A stretch of DNA of 64,000 nt from NCEH01 sp043195135 (lineage in GTDB: Bacteria > Pseudomonadota > Alphaproteobacteria > Rhizobiales > Xanthobacteraceae), in assembly GCF_043195135.1 (NCBI RefSeq), contig NZ_JBAFWP010000019.1. One strand, written 5' to 3'. The notes below the pieces were generated by a model. The model did not search any database, was not told the origin of the DNA, and saw only the letters and a list, made by a program, of their open reading frames with translations. Positions 51,969 through 60,174 of the stretch are shown in pieces (position 1 is the stretch's first letter; the number at the start of each line of letters is the position of its first letter). A program made the position numbers and the translations under genes.

Positions 51969-52574
51969 ATGAATGGACTGGAAAAGATCGCGCTGCTTAT
52001 TGATGGCGCCAATCTCTATTCAGCGACAAAGGCTCTCGGGTTCGACATCGACTATAAGCGCCTCTTGAAGGAATTTCAGTCGCGCGGATATCTGCTGCGC
52101 GCTTTTTACTACACGACCTTGATCGAAGATCAGGAATACTCTTCCATCCGGCCGCTGCTGGATTGGCTCGATTATAACGGCTATTCCGTGGTCACAAAGC
52201 TGGCACGCGAATTCACCGACTCCCAGGGCCGCCGCCGGGTGCGCGGGAACATGGATATCGAAATCGCCGTGGACGCGATGGAACTCGCCGGCCACGTGGA
52301 TCATATCGTGCTGTTTTCCGGCGACGGCGATTTCCGCTCCCTGGTCGAAGCCTTGCAGCGCAAGGGCATTCGGGTCAGCGTCGTCTCCACCGTTTCCACC
52401 CAGCCGCCCCTGATCTCCGACGAATTGCGCCGGCAGGCGGATATTTTCCTCGATCTCGTGGACCTGCAATCCAAGATCGGCCGCGATCCCGCCGAGCGGC
52501 AGGGGCGGATGCAGGAAACGCCCCGCTTCCTGGAGCGGCGCGGCTCTCCCCTGCCCGACGCCGACGAGCCCTGA
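51969..52574 (+). CDS. NYN-domain protein, LabA/DUF88 family
   Basis: 201 residues; a PIN-like fold of the LabA/DUF88 group, possible metal-dependent RNase. Marks are LLIDGANLYSATKAL (Asp12, Asn15), VRGNMDIEIAVDAMEL and DHIVLFSGDGDFRSLVEAL, with the acidic residues that would bind metal, and VSVVSTVSTQPPLISDELRRQADIFLDL at the C-terminus. The linker beyond 170 is disordered. In relatives this gene lies near rpoZ and the uracil-DNA glycosylase. Its RNA target is not known; in cyanobacteria LabA affects clock output, which does not transfer. Confidence 0.9.
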   Translation: MNGLEKIALLIDGANLYSATKALGFDIDYKRLLKEFQSRGYLLRAFYYTTLIEDQEYSSIRPLLDWLDYNGYSVVTKLAREFTDSQGRRRVRGNMDIEIAVDAMELAGHVDHIVLFSGDGDFRSLVEALQRKGIRVSVVSTVSTQPPLISDELRRQADIFLDLVDLQSKIGRDPAERQGRMQETPRFLERRGSPLPDADEP

Positions 52575-52580
52575 TCCTTG

Positions 52581-53225
52581 ATGGAACGCCAGCCGGGGCA
52601 TGACTGCCCCCTGTGCCCGCGCCTCGCGGCGTTTCGCGAGCAATGGCGCGCGGCCGAACCCGCTTGGTTCAACGCTCCCGTGCCCGGCTTCGGCCCGCAC
52701 GATGCCCGCCTGCTGATCGTTGGCCTTGCGCCCGGCCTGCGCGGCGCGAACCGCACGGGGCGCCCGTTCACCGGCGATTTCGCCGGAGACCTGCTCTATC
52801 AGACCCTGCTCGATTTCGGCTTCGCCACGGGCACCTATGGGGCGCGCCCCGACGACGGGCTGGAATTGCGCGATGCGCGCATCGTCAATGCGGTGCGCTG
52901 CGTCCCCCCGGAGAACAAGCCCACCACCGAGGAAATCCGCACCTGCCGGCCGTTCCTCCATTCCGCCATCGCCGCCGTGCCGAACCTGAAGGCGATCATC
53001 GCGCTCGGCAAGATCGGCCATGATTCAACCGTCGCCGCGCTGGGCGAAAAGGTGTCGCGCGTGAAGTTCGGCCATGGCGCCCAAGCCCAGATCGGCCCCC
53101 TGCGCCTGTTCGGCAGCTATCATTGCTCGCGCTACAACACCAATACGGGCGTGCTGACGCCGGCCATGTTCGCCGACGTCTTCCGCGCCGCAAGGGCCTA
53201 TCTGGAGAGCGGCGCCGGCCGCTAG
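52581..53225 (+). CDS. udgB: Family-5 uracil-DNA glycosylase (UdgB-like)
   Basis: 214 residues that match UdgB, removing uracil, xanthine and hypoxanthine from DNA. Motif 1 is GLAPGLRGANRTGRPFTGD (48-66), motif 2 is SYHCSRYNTNTGVLT near the C-terminus. Four Cys suited to a [4Fe-4S] cluster are Cys9, Cys12, Cys107 and Cys122. The ATG at 52581 is used; the gene begins seven bases after the NYN gene stop. Its stop is shared, over CTAG, with the convergent peroxiredoxin. Confidence 0.93.
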   Translation: MERQPGHDCPLCPRLAAFREQWRAAEPAWFNAPVPGFGPHDARLLIVGLAPGLRGANRTGRPFTGDFAGDLLYQTLLDFGFATGTYGARPDDGLELRDARIVNAVRCVPPENKPTTEEIRTCRPFLHSAIAAVPNLKAIIALGKIGHDSTVAALGEKVSRVKFGHGAQAQIGPLRLFGSYHCSRYNTNTGVLTPAMFADVFRAARAYLESGAGR

Positions 53226-53788
53226 CCGGCCACCCGGCGGCGCAGGAATTCCAGCACGTTGCCGGCATTCTCGTGGGGTGGGAACACGGGATAGAAGACG
53301 TGTTCCACCACCCCGTCCTCGATGATCAGGGTGATGCGCTTCAGCAGCACCTTGCCATCCACCGTGAAGGTCGGCAGCGAAATCGCCCGGGTGAATTCCA
53401 GGCTGTGGTCGGACAGCAGCGGAAACGGCAGATGCAGCCGCTCGGCGACTTCGCGCTGGTAGTCGGTGTCCTGGGTGGAGAGACCGAACACGTGGTGCGC
53501 CCCGACCTCGATCAATTGCTCGAAATGATCGCGGAAGGCGCAGCTCTGCGGGGTGCAGCCGCGGGCGCCGGGAATCTCGTCCCAGCCCTCCGGGTTCGGC
53601 GTGTCCGGCTGGCCGGTGCGCGGGTAGCAATAGACCACGATGCGCCCGGACAGGTTGGACAGGTCCACCCGCCGACCGTCGGTCGCCGCCAGCGGGATGA
53701 TCGGCAGTTCCAGGCCCGGCAGATGGCTCGCCATGCCATCGTCCTCGGGCACCGGAAGATTATCGGGAAGTTCGCTCCAGTCGGCCAC
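53222..53788 (-). CDS. Peroxiredoxin (PrxQ-like, atypical active-site loop)
   Basis: 188 residues of the AhpC/TSA fold. The active-site part is RIVVYCYPRTGQPDTP then NPEGWDEIPGARGCTPQSCAFRDHF: Cys78 and Cys83 stand in the C-x4-C order of PrxQ/BCP, but the PxxxTxxC motif is broken by an insertion of about 14 residues ahead of the peroxidatic Cys. The same insertion is common in one branch of proteobacterial peroxiredoxins. It converges on udgB with stops sharing CTAG (53222-53225). Confidence 0.88.
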   Translation of the reverse strand: MADWSELPDNLPVPEDDGMASHLPGLELPIIPLAATDGRRVDLSNLSGRIVVYCYPRTGQPDTPNPEGWDEIPGARGCTPQSCAFRDHFEQLIEVGAHHVFGLSTQDTDYQREVAERLHLPFPLLSDHSLEFTRAISLPTFTVDGKVLLKRITLIIEDGVVEHVFYPVFPPHENAGNVLEFLRRRVAG

Positions 53789-53843
53789 GGCTCCGCCCCA
53801 TCTCCTGGCCGGTGCGGGGAGTGCCCGGCCCGGCGTGTCGTAT

Positions 53844-53902
53844 CCTAGATCGTTTACGCATTTTCTTCACGCGAACCGGGTCCGCTTTGCTCGAAAATGC
53901 TC
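53844..53902. repeat. Short Hyphomicrobiales intergenic repeat, copy 2
   Basis: Begins CCTAGATCGTTTACGCA, then TTTTCTTCACGCGAACCGG and CTTTGCTCGAAAATGCTCT. It aligns with 12425-12470 in the same direction. It lies between the peroxiredoxin and smpB genes. Confidence 0.75.
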
Positions 53903-53950
53903 TCGCAAAGGCGCGCCCGCGATCCAGCCGCCTCGCGCGTCGTGCGCGGC

Positions 53951-54430
53951 CTATCCGCGATCCCGCATCAGGCGGGCCTTGTCGCGGCCCCAGTCGCGTT
54001 CCTTCACGGCCTCGCGCTTGTCGTGGGTCTTGCGGCCCTTGCCGATCGCGACCTCGACCTTGGCGCGGCCCTGCTCGTTGAAATAGATCTTCAGGGCGAC
54101 GATGGTCATGCCCTCGCGCTCCACCGCCTGGGCGAGCTTGCCGATCTGGCGCTTGTGCATCAGCAGCTTGCGGGGGCGGCGGGTCTCGTGGTTGAAGCGG
54201 TTGGCTTCCAGATATTCGGGAATATAGGCGTTGTAGAGCCACAATTCCCCGTTCTTGGCGGCGGCGTAGCTCTCGCCGATGGTGGCCTTGCCGCTGCGCA
54301 GGCTCTTCACCTCGGTGCCGGTCAGCATGATGCCGGCCTCGAAGACCTCGCCGATCTCATAATCGAAGCGGGCACGCCGATTGTCGGCGACCACTTTGCG
54401 CGGCAGTTCTTTCTTCTTTTTTTCTGACAT
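53951..54430 (-). CDS. smpB: SsrA-binding protein
   Basis: 159 residues; SmpB binds tmRNA and helps rescue stalled ribosomes. Conserved features are ARFDYEIGEVFEAGIMLTGTEVKSLRSGKATIGESYAAAKNGELWLYNAYI, TRRPRKLLMHKRQIGKL, GMTIVALKIYFNEQGRAKVEVAIGKGRKTHDKR, and a C-terminal KERDWGRDKARLMRDRG tail. The start is ATG 54430; one two codons earlier (54436) is equally possible. It is downstream of dapA on the same strand. Confidence 0.97.
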   Translation of the reverse strand: MSEKKKKELPRKVVADNRRARFDYEIGEVFEAGIMLTGTEVKSLRSGKATIGESYAAAKNGELWLYNAYIPEYLEANRFNHETRRPRKLLMHKRQIGKLAQAVEREGMTIVALKIYFNEQGRAKVEVAIGKGRKTHDKREAVKERDWGRDKARLMRDRG

Positions 54431-54445
54431 TTGCATCCGGGGACG

Positions 54446-54474
54446 GCGGCGGCAGAGCGGACCTCTGCCGCCGC
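54446..54474 (-). terminator. Hairpin between dapA and smpB
   Basis: An 11-bp stem (54446-54456 with 54464-54474), seven-base loop, stands just after the dapA stop and just before the smpB start. No T-run follows, so it may be an attenuator or mRNA-end structure. Confidence 0.5.
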
Positions 54475-54490
54475 GCGCTGTCCCTCAACC

Positions 54491-55390
54491 TCAGTTCAGG
54501 AGGCCCGCGTGGGCCATCGCGCTGCGCACGACCGCACGGGTGGTTTCGGAAACCGGCACCATGGGAAGCCGCACGTCCTCGGCCATCTTGCCGAGCAGCG
54601 ACAGCGCGAACTTGGTCGGTGCCGGATTGGTCTCAACGAACAAGGCGGTGTGCAGGGGAAACAATTTGTCCTGCAACGCCAGGGCGGCCTTGAAGTCGCC
54701 GGCGAGGCAGGCGCCCATCAGTTCCGCGGAGAGGCGCGGCGCCACGTTCGACGCCACCGAGATGCAGCCATGGCCGCCATGGGCCATGAAGCCCAGCGCG
54801 GTCGCGTCCTCGCCCGAGAACTGGATGAAATCGGTGCCCAGGGTCAGGCGCTGCTGGGACACGCGCGCCAGATTGGCGGTCGCGTCCTTCACGCCGACGA
54901 TGTTCTTCAGCTCGTACAGCCGCGCCATGGTCTCGACCGACATGTCGATCACCGACCGGCTCGGAATATTATAGATGAAGATCGGCAGGCCGACCGCGTC
55001 GTTGATGGCCTTGAAGTGCTGAAACAGGCCCTCTTGCGTGGGCTTGTTGTAATAGGGCGTGACCACCAGCAGGGCGTCGGCGCCGACCTTCTCGGCATGG
55101 CGCGAGAATTCCACGGCGCTCTCGGTGGAATTAGAGCCGGTGCCGGCCATGACCGGCACGCGCCCCTTCGCCTGCTCGACGCAGATTTCGATCACGCGAT
55201 TGTGTTCCTCATGGCTCACCGTCGGGCTCTCGCCCGTGGTGCCGACCGGAACCAGGCCGTCGATGCCCTCGGCGATCTGCCAATCGACGAAGTCGCGGAA
55301 TGCTTTTTCATCCAGCGCACCATCCCGGAAAGGAGTGACCAGGGCCGTAAACTGACCCCGGAAGTGCGGCAGGGACGACGAGGAGGACAT
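54491..55390 (-). CDS. dapA: 4-hydroxy-tetrahydrodipicolinate synthase
   Basis: 299 residues; first committed step of lysine/diaminopimelate synthesis, joining pyruvate and aspartate semialdehyde. Catalytic residues: Thr51/Thr52 in VGTTGESPT, Tyr140 in IFIYNIPSR and Schiff-base Lys168 in IVGVKDAT. It is divergent from the lytic transglycosylase gene 276 bases away. Confidence 0.97.
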   Translation of the reverse strand: MSSSSSLPHFRGQFTALVTPFRDGALDEKAFRDFVDWQIAEGIDGLVPVGTTGESPTVSHEEHNRVIEICVEQAKGRVPVMAGTGSNSTESAVEFSRHAEKVGADALLVVTPYYNKPTQEGLFQHFKAINDAVGLPIFIYNIPSRSVIDMSVETMARLYELKNIVGVKDATANLARVSQQRLTLGTDFIQFSGEDATALGFMAHGGHGCISVASNVAPRLSAELMGACLAGDFKAALALQDKLFPLHTALFVETNPAPTKFALSLLGKMAEDVRLPMVPVSETTRAVVRSAMAHAGLLN

Positions 55391-55666
55391 GGCAGGTGCC
55401 TTGTTGTGAAAAACGATTCGCGCACGCCTGTTTCAGCGGGCGGATCGCATCAGATAAACTGTTGCGGGCCGGCCGGAAAGGGTCGCGCAAGCTGCGGCCC
55501 TCGTTTTGCCGGTTTCGTGAGGCTGGTGGACCCGTGAAATTTGCGGCGCCGGCCGCTTAGCATTTCGTCAAGGCTGATCGAGAACAATACGGCGGACCAT
55601 CCGGCCTCGAACACGGTCGCGCGGCGTCAGGTTCCCCCGAGCCGCGCCAGGACGTGAGGAACGAAC

Positions 55667-57895
55667 ATGTCGCCTGCCCATCGCCTGATCTCCCGCACCG
55701 CCCTGGCGATCGCCCTCGCCTGGACCGCGCCGGCGATGGCTGCATCCGACACCACCGATTCGCCGCCCGCAAAGCCCGCGAAGAGCGCCCCCGCCAAGCC
55801 GAGCGCGGAGTCCAAGGCGAAGGCGGATTCAAAGAAGGCGGACGCCAAAAAGGCCGACGCCAAGAAGGCGGATGCGAAGAAGGCCGACGCGAAAAAGACC
55901 GAGTCCAAAAAGGCCGCCTCCAAGCCGAATGCCAAGCCGGCGACCGCCGCGCTCACCCTCGCGCCCGCCGGCGCGCCCGCCGTCTCCCTCTCCGGCGAGC
56001 TTGCCCCGCTGCGCGCCGCCGTCACCGCAGCCAAGAACGGACAGGGCACCCAAGCCCTGGCCATGGCGCGGGACTTGAACGATCCGGTGGCCCGCAGCCT
56101 CGTGACGTGGCTCGTCATCCGCAATGCGCCGAACGATCTCGGCTTCGACGGCATCAACGCGTTCCTGAAGGACAAGCCCGGCTGGCCGACGCAGAACACC
56201 CTGCGCCGCCGCGCGGAACGGGTGCTCCTGGCGGAGAACCGCAGCCCGGACGTTATCCGCGCCTTCTTCTCCGAGGCCGATCCGCTCTCCGGCGAAGGCA
56301 AGATCGCGCTGGCACGCGCCTTCGCCGCTTCCGGCGACCGCACCACCACCGCCGCTTTGGTGCGCGAGGCGTGGCGCGAGGATGAATTGAGCGAAACCGT
56401 CGAAAAGACGGTGATGACCGAGTTCGGCCCCCTCCTCACCCGCGCCGACCACAAGGCGCGCGCCGACAAGTTCAGCTACAAGCCCGACACCGAGCGCGCC
56501 ATGCGCGCCGCGTCCCGCGCGGGCTCCGACGTGGTGGCGCTCACCCAGGCGCGCCTCGCCATCGCCCGCAAGGAAACCGACGGGGCGAAGCTGCTCGCCG
56601 CCGTGCCGTTCACGCTCGCCAACGACCCGGCCTATCTGTTCGCCAAGTCCCAGCTCGCCCGCCGCGCGGACCGCCCCACCGAGGCCGCCCAGGCGCTGCT
56701 GAGCGCGCCCGACACGCGTGCCGCCGTGGGCGATGCGGACGAATGGTGGATCGAGCGCCGCCTCGTGTCGCGCGAGCTTCTCGACAACGGGGATTTCAAG
56801 ACCGCCTATCGTGTCGCCACCCATGGGGCGACGCCGACCTCGGACAATTACCGCGCCGAGGAGGAATTCACCGCCGGCTGGATCGCCCTGCGCTTCCTCA
56901 AGGATCCGCGCACCGCCGCCCAGCATTTCGCGCGCATGGAAAGCGAGCAGAAGCACCCGATCACGCTCGCCCGCGCCGCCTATTGGCAGGGCCGGGCGGC
57001 GGAGGCCATGGGGGACACGGGCACCGCGCGCGCCCGCTATGAATCGGCGGCCCGCTTCAGCACCACTTATTATGGGCAGATGTCGCGCGCCCGCCTCGGC
57101 CTGCCGCCGGTGGCGCTGCGTCGCCAGCCGGAGCCCTCCGCCCAGGCTCGCGCCACCTTCGACCGCATCGAACCGGTGCGCGCCATCCGCCTGCTCTATG
57201 CCATCGGCGAGCGCGATATTCCGCTGACGATCTATTACGACCTCGCCTGGCGCATGGAGGATTCCACCCATCTCGCCATGGTGGCCGATCTCGCCCAGGC
57301 CAATAACGACACGCGCGGCGTGCTCGTGGTGGGCAAGGAAGGCTCGGCGGAGGGCCATCCCCTCGATGCCGCCTCCTTCCCCACCTTCGGCCTGCCGTCC
57401 TACACCTCCATCGGCAATCCGGTGGACAAGGCGGTGATCTATGCGGTGGCCCGGCAGGAGAGCCAGTTCAACCCGCGCACGCTCTCCAGCGCCAAGGCCA
57501 TGGGCTATATGCAGGTGACGCCGGCCGCCGGCCGCGAGGTGTCCAAGCAGACCGGCGCGCCCTATAACGAATCGCGGCTGATGAGCGACCAGTCCTACAA
57601 TGTCCAGTTCGGTGCGGCCGAGCTGGGCGAGCTGGTGAGCAATTACGGCGGCAACTACATCCTGGTGTTCGCCGCCTACAATGCCGGGCGCGGCAGCGTG
57701 CGCAAATGGATCGAGCGTTATGGCGATCCGCGCGACCCGGACGTGGACGTGGTGGACTGGGTGGAATGCATTCCCTTCTCCGAAACCCGCAATTACGTGC
57801 AGCGGGTGATGGAGAACTACCAGGTCTACAAGATGCGCTTCGGCGGGGCCGCCCGGCCCCAGCTGGAAGCGGACCTGCGCGGGGCGACGCGCTGA
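55667..57895 (+). CDS. Soluble lytic murein transglycosylase
   Basis: 742 residues with signal peptide (about 1-26). A Lys/Ala-rich linker with KKADA repeated (about 55-82) comes next, then an alpha-helical U-shaped domain of about 450 residues as in Slt70, then the SLT domain. The catalytic Glu598 stands in ARQESQFNPRTLSSAKAMGYMQV, followed by FGAAELGELVSNYGGNYILVFAAYNAGRGSVRKWIERYGDPR. It cuts peptidoglycan to 1,6-anhydroMurNAc ends, acting in the periplasm. The repeated linker is encoded by near-identical 15-base units (about 55829-55912). It is divergent from dapA. Confidence 0.95.
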   Translation: MSPAHRLISRTALAIALAWTAPAMAASDTTDSPPAKPAKSAPAKPSAESKAKADSKKADAKKADAKKADAKKADAKKTESKKAASKPNAKPATAALTLAPAGAPAVSLSGELAPLRAAVTAAKNGQGTQALAMARDLNDPVARSLVTWLVIRNAPNDLGFDGINAFLKDKPGWPTQNTLRRRAERVLLAENRSPDVIRAFFSEADPLSGEGKIALARAFAASGDRTTTAALVREAWREDELSETVEKTVMTEFGPLLTRADHKARADKFSYKPDTERAMRAASRAGSDVVALTQARLAIARKETDGAKLLAAVPFTLANDPAYLFAKSQLARRADRPTEAAQALLSAPDTRAAVGDADEWWIERRLVSRELLDNGDFKTAYRVATHGATPTSDNYRAEEEFTAGWIALRFLKDPRTAAQHFARMESEQKHPITLARAAYWQGRAAEAMGDTGTARARYESAARFSTTYYGQMSRARLGLPPVALRRQPEPSAQARATFDRIEPVRAIRLLYAIGERDIPLTIYYDLAWRMEDSTHLAMVADLAQANNDTRGVLVVGKEGSAEGHPLDAASFPTFGLPSYTSIGNPVDKAVIYAVARQESQFNPRTLSSAKAMGYMQVTPAAGREVSKQTGAPYNESRLMSDQSYNVQFGAAELGELVSNYGGNYILVFAAYNAGRGSVRKWIERYGDPRDPDVDVVDWVECIPFSETRNYVQRVMENYQVYKMRFGGAARPQLEADLRGATR

Positions 57896-57944
57896 GAGAC
57901 GATTGAAGGGGACCGCCGGGGCGTCATCGCGTTTACACAATAAA

Positions 57945-57963
57945 GTGCGGGCACTCCCCGCAC
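57945..57963. terminator. Hairpin downstream of the transglycosylase
   Basis: GTGCGGG (57945-57951) pairs with CCCGCAC (57957-57963) around a five-base loop, without a T-run. Weak terminator or mRNA end. Confidence 0.35.
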
Positions 57964-58032
57964 CGATCGCCTAGAAGCGGGCGCAATGCCCTTCCCTTGC
58001 GCCGTTGCGCGGCGCGATTTCGAGCCCTTCCC

Positions 58033-59283
58033 ATGATGCACCGCAAGAGCGATCCGGCACGGCCGGGCGCATCGCTGCCCGGCTTTACCGAATTCGTCGC
58101 CATCATCGCCCTCATGATGGGCCTGACCGCCTTCTCCATCGACAATCTGCTGCCCGCCTTCGAGCCCATCCATCATTATTTCGCGGTCGCCAATCCGAAC
58201 GACCTCCAGCTCATCATCTCGGCCTATCTGATCGGCTTCGCGGTGATGCAGATCGTGTTCGGCACGCTGTCGGACGTGTTCGGCCGCAAGACCATGCTGA
58301 TGATCGGGCTCGCGATCTATGCCGCCGGCTGCGTCATCGCCATGACCGCGGACAGCTTCGGCACGCTGCTGTTCGCCCGCGCGATCCAGGGCATGGGCTG
58401 CGCGGCGGCGCGCGTGCTCTCGGTGGCGATCGTGCGCGACCGCTTCCAGGGCCGCGACATGGCGCGCGTCATGTCGTTCGCCATGATGGTGTTCCTGGTG
58501 GTGCCCATCGTCGCGCCGGCGGCGGGCGGAATGATCCTCCTGGTGGGCAACTGGCACGTGATCTTCGGCGCCATGCTGCTGCTGAGCCTCGTGCTCGCCA
58601 CCTGGTTCGGCCTGCGCATGCCGGAAACCCTGCATCCGGAATATCGCGTCCCCTTCTCCATGCGGGCGATCTTCGCCGGCCTGAAGCTGACCGTCACGAA
58701 CCGCCGGGCGTTCGGCTATGCCAATGCCATGGGCCTGATGCTCGGCTGCCTGATGGGCTATGTGGGCTCCTCCCAGCAGATCTTCGAGACCGAGGTCTAT
58801 CACCTCGGGCGCCTGTTCCCGCTGGCGTTCGCCGCCATCGCCGGGGTGATGTCCGTGGCCTCCTTCATCAATGCCCGGCTGGTGAACCGGCTGGGCATGC
58901 GACGCCTGTCCCATTTCGGGCTCTGCGGCTTCGTCCTGGTGGGAGCGTTGCAGGTGGCGGCGGCGCTGGGCTTCGAGGGCCGCCCGCCGGTGCTGCTGTT
59001 CTGCCTGCTGGTGGGTCTCAACCAGGCGCTGTTCGCGCTGACGGTGCCGAATTTCAACTCCATCGCCATGGAGCCGCTCGGCGCGGTGGCGGGCACCGCC
59101 TCGTCCTTCCTGGGCTTCTACACGACGCTGATGGGGGCCTTGCTCGGCATGGCGGTGGGCCGCGCCTTCGACGGCACCGTCCTGCCGCTCGCACTAGGCT
59201 ATTGCGTGCTCGGCGCGCTCGGCGTCGTGGCCGTGCTGTGGGCCGAGCGCTGGCGCCTGTTCGGCAGCACGCCCGGCCATTAG
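58033..59283 (+). CDS. MFS transporter, Bcr/CflA drug-resistance type
   Basis: 416 residues with 12 hydrophobic segments. Marks for the Bcr/CflA group are TAFSIDNLLPAFEPIHHYF in helix 1, AYLIGFAVMQIVFGTLSDVFGRKTMLMIGLAIYAAG, ARAIQGMGCAAARVLSVAIVRDRFQGRDMARVMS and FNSIAMEPLGAVAGTASSFLGFYTT. It is a proton-coupled exporter for drugs or metabolites; substrate unknown. The start is ATG 58033, the first of two ATG codons in tandem. It converges on a small gene, with a hairpin between. Confidence 0.93.
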   Translation: MMHRKSDPARPGASLPGFTEFVAIIALMMGLTAFSIDNLLPAFEPIHHYFAVANPNDLQLIISAYLIGFAVMQIVFGTLSDVFGRKTMLMIGLAIYAAGCVIAMTADSFGTLLFARAIQGMGCAAARVLSVAIVRDRFQGRDMARVMSFAMMVFLVVPIVAPAAGGMILLVGNWHVIFGAMLLLSLVLATWFGLRMPETLHPEYRVPFSMRAIFAGLKLTVTNRRAFGYANAMGLMLGCLMGYVGSSQQIFETEVYHLGRLFPLAFAAIAGVMSVASFINARLVNRLGMRRLSHFGLCGFVLVGALQVAAALGFEGRPPVLLFCLLVGLNQALFALTVPNFNSIAMEPLGAVAGTASSFLGFYTTLMGALLGMAVGRAFDGTVLPLALGYCVLGALGVVAVLWAERWRLFGSTPGH

Positions 59284-59312
59284 CAGCGGGTCCTTGCAGG
59301 GTCCGCCGCCCC

Positions 59313-59336
59313 GTCTCCCCGCCAGGGCGGAGAGAC
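59313..59336. terminator. Hairpin between convergent MFS and small secreted protein genes
   Basis: GTCTC-C-CCGCC then GGCGG-A-GAGAC make a 10-bp stem with one mismatch, two-base loop. No T-run on either strand. Probably a bidirectional mRNA end. Confidence 0.4.
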
Positions 59337-59338
59337 GC

Positions 59339-59635
59339 CTATTTGCCGAGTTCCTTCTGGCAATCCGCGATGGTCTTGCCGAGCTTGGCGCGGTTCGCGT
59401 CATCCTCGGTGGTCTCGCGCAGGGTGCAGGCGTCGAGATTGTCGAACGCGCTGTCGTTGGCGATCTTGGCGCCCGTGAAGGCTTCCAGCGTCGCGCGGCG
59501 GTCGTCCGGGCCCAGGCGCTGATATTTCAGCACCGCGCCGGCCTTGTCCTGGGCGGGGGTGATGGGATCGGCGAAGGCCGAGACTGGCGCCAGGAAAAGG
59601 GCGCAAACGAAAAGGACGGCGGCGGGGCGCTGCAC
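59339..59635 (-). CDS. Small secreted protein, unknown function
   Basis: 98 residues with a signal peptide (about 1-22, cut after SAFA). The mature part has one Cys pair (DACTLRET and ADCQKELGK), probably a disulphide, and is otherwise helical and charged. No recognised family. It lies 27 bases downstream of the 130-residue gene on the same strand, so they may be one transcript. Confidence 0.75.
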   Translation of the reverse strand: MQRPAAVLFVCALFLAPVSAFADPITPAQDKAGAVLKYQRLGPDDRRATLEAFTGAKIANDSAFDNLDACTLRETTEDDANRAKLGKTIADCQKELGK

Positions 59636-59662
59636 GAAGTGAACTCCAGGATGGGTGCGGTG

Positions 59663-60055
59663 TTACGCCTCTATTTGCACCGCCCGGAAATAGTCGTCCA
59701 GCATGTCTCTGGGGAAGGCCGGCAGGTTTTCGAGGCCGATTTGCCGCAGCAGCGGCGGCATGGGCACATCCGCCATCACCTCGCCCTCGCGCTTCATCTG
59801 CCGCGCCGCGCGCAGGACGCTTTGCGACTGATCGCGGATCACCGTGGCGAGAGTGGCCGCGTCCTCCAGATCGAACAAGGCGAGCATCACTTGCGGGTCG
59901 GCTTCCATCTGGTGGTGGAACACGGTGCGGTAAGTGTTCGGCAGCGCGCGAATGCCCGGGGCAACGCGGGGCGCATCGGCGCGACGCTGATCCACATGGG
60001 CGGACAGCGCGGCACGGCCCGTGCTGTCCACATCGATCTGGGGAATCTCAGTCAT
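59663..60055 (-). CDS. Small cytoplasmic protein, unknown function
   Basis: 130 residues, from ATG 60053-60055 with GGAGG upstream. The sequence is helical with FDLEDAATLATVIRDQSQSVLRAARQMKREGEVMAD, and ends with NLPAFPRDMLDDYFRAVQIEA. No membrane part, Cys or known motif. It stands between gor and the small secreted gene, all on the minus strand. Confidence 0.75.
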   Translation of the reverse strand: MTEIPQIDVDSTGRAALSAHVDQRRADAPRVAPGIRALPNTYRTVFHHQMEADPQVMLALFDLEDAATLATVIRDQSQSVLRAARQMKREGEVMADVPMPPLLRQIGLENLPAFPRDMLDDYFRAVQIEA

Positions 60056-60174
60056 CACGCGTCCTCCGAAAGTGCACTGCGGGTTGCCTTGCGGCGCGCC
60101 CCGCGGCGCAAATGTCCGCAGGGATCGCGAAGACAACGCGCCGATGCCCCGTCCGGTTCGCCCCGGCGCGCCGT

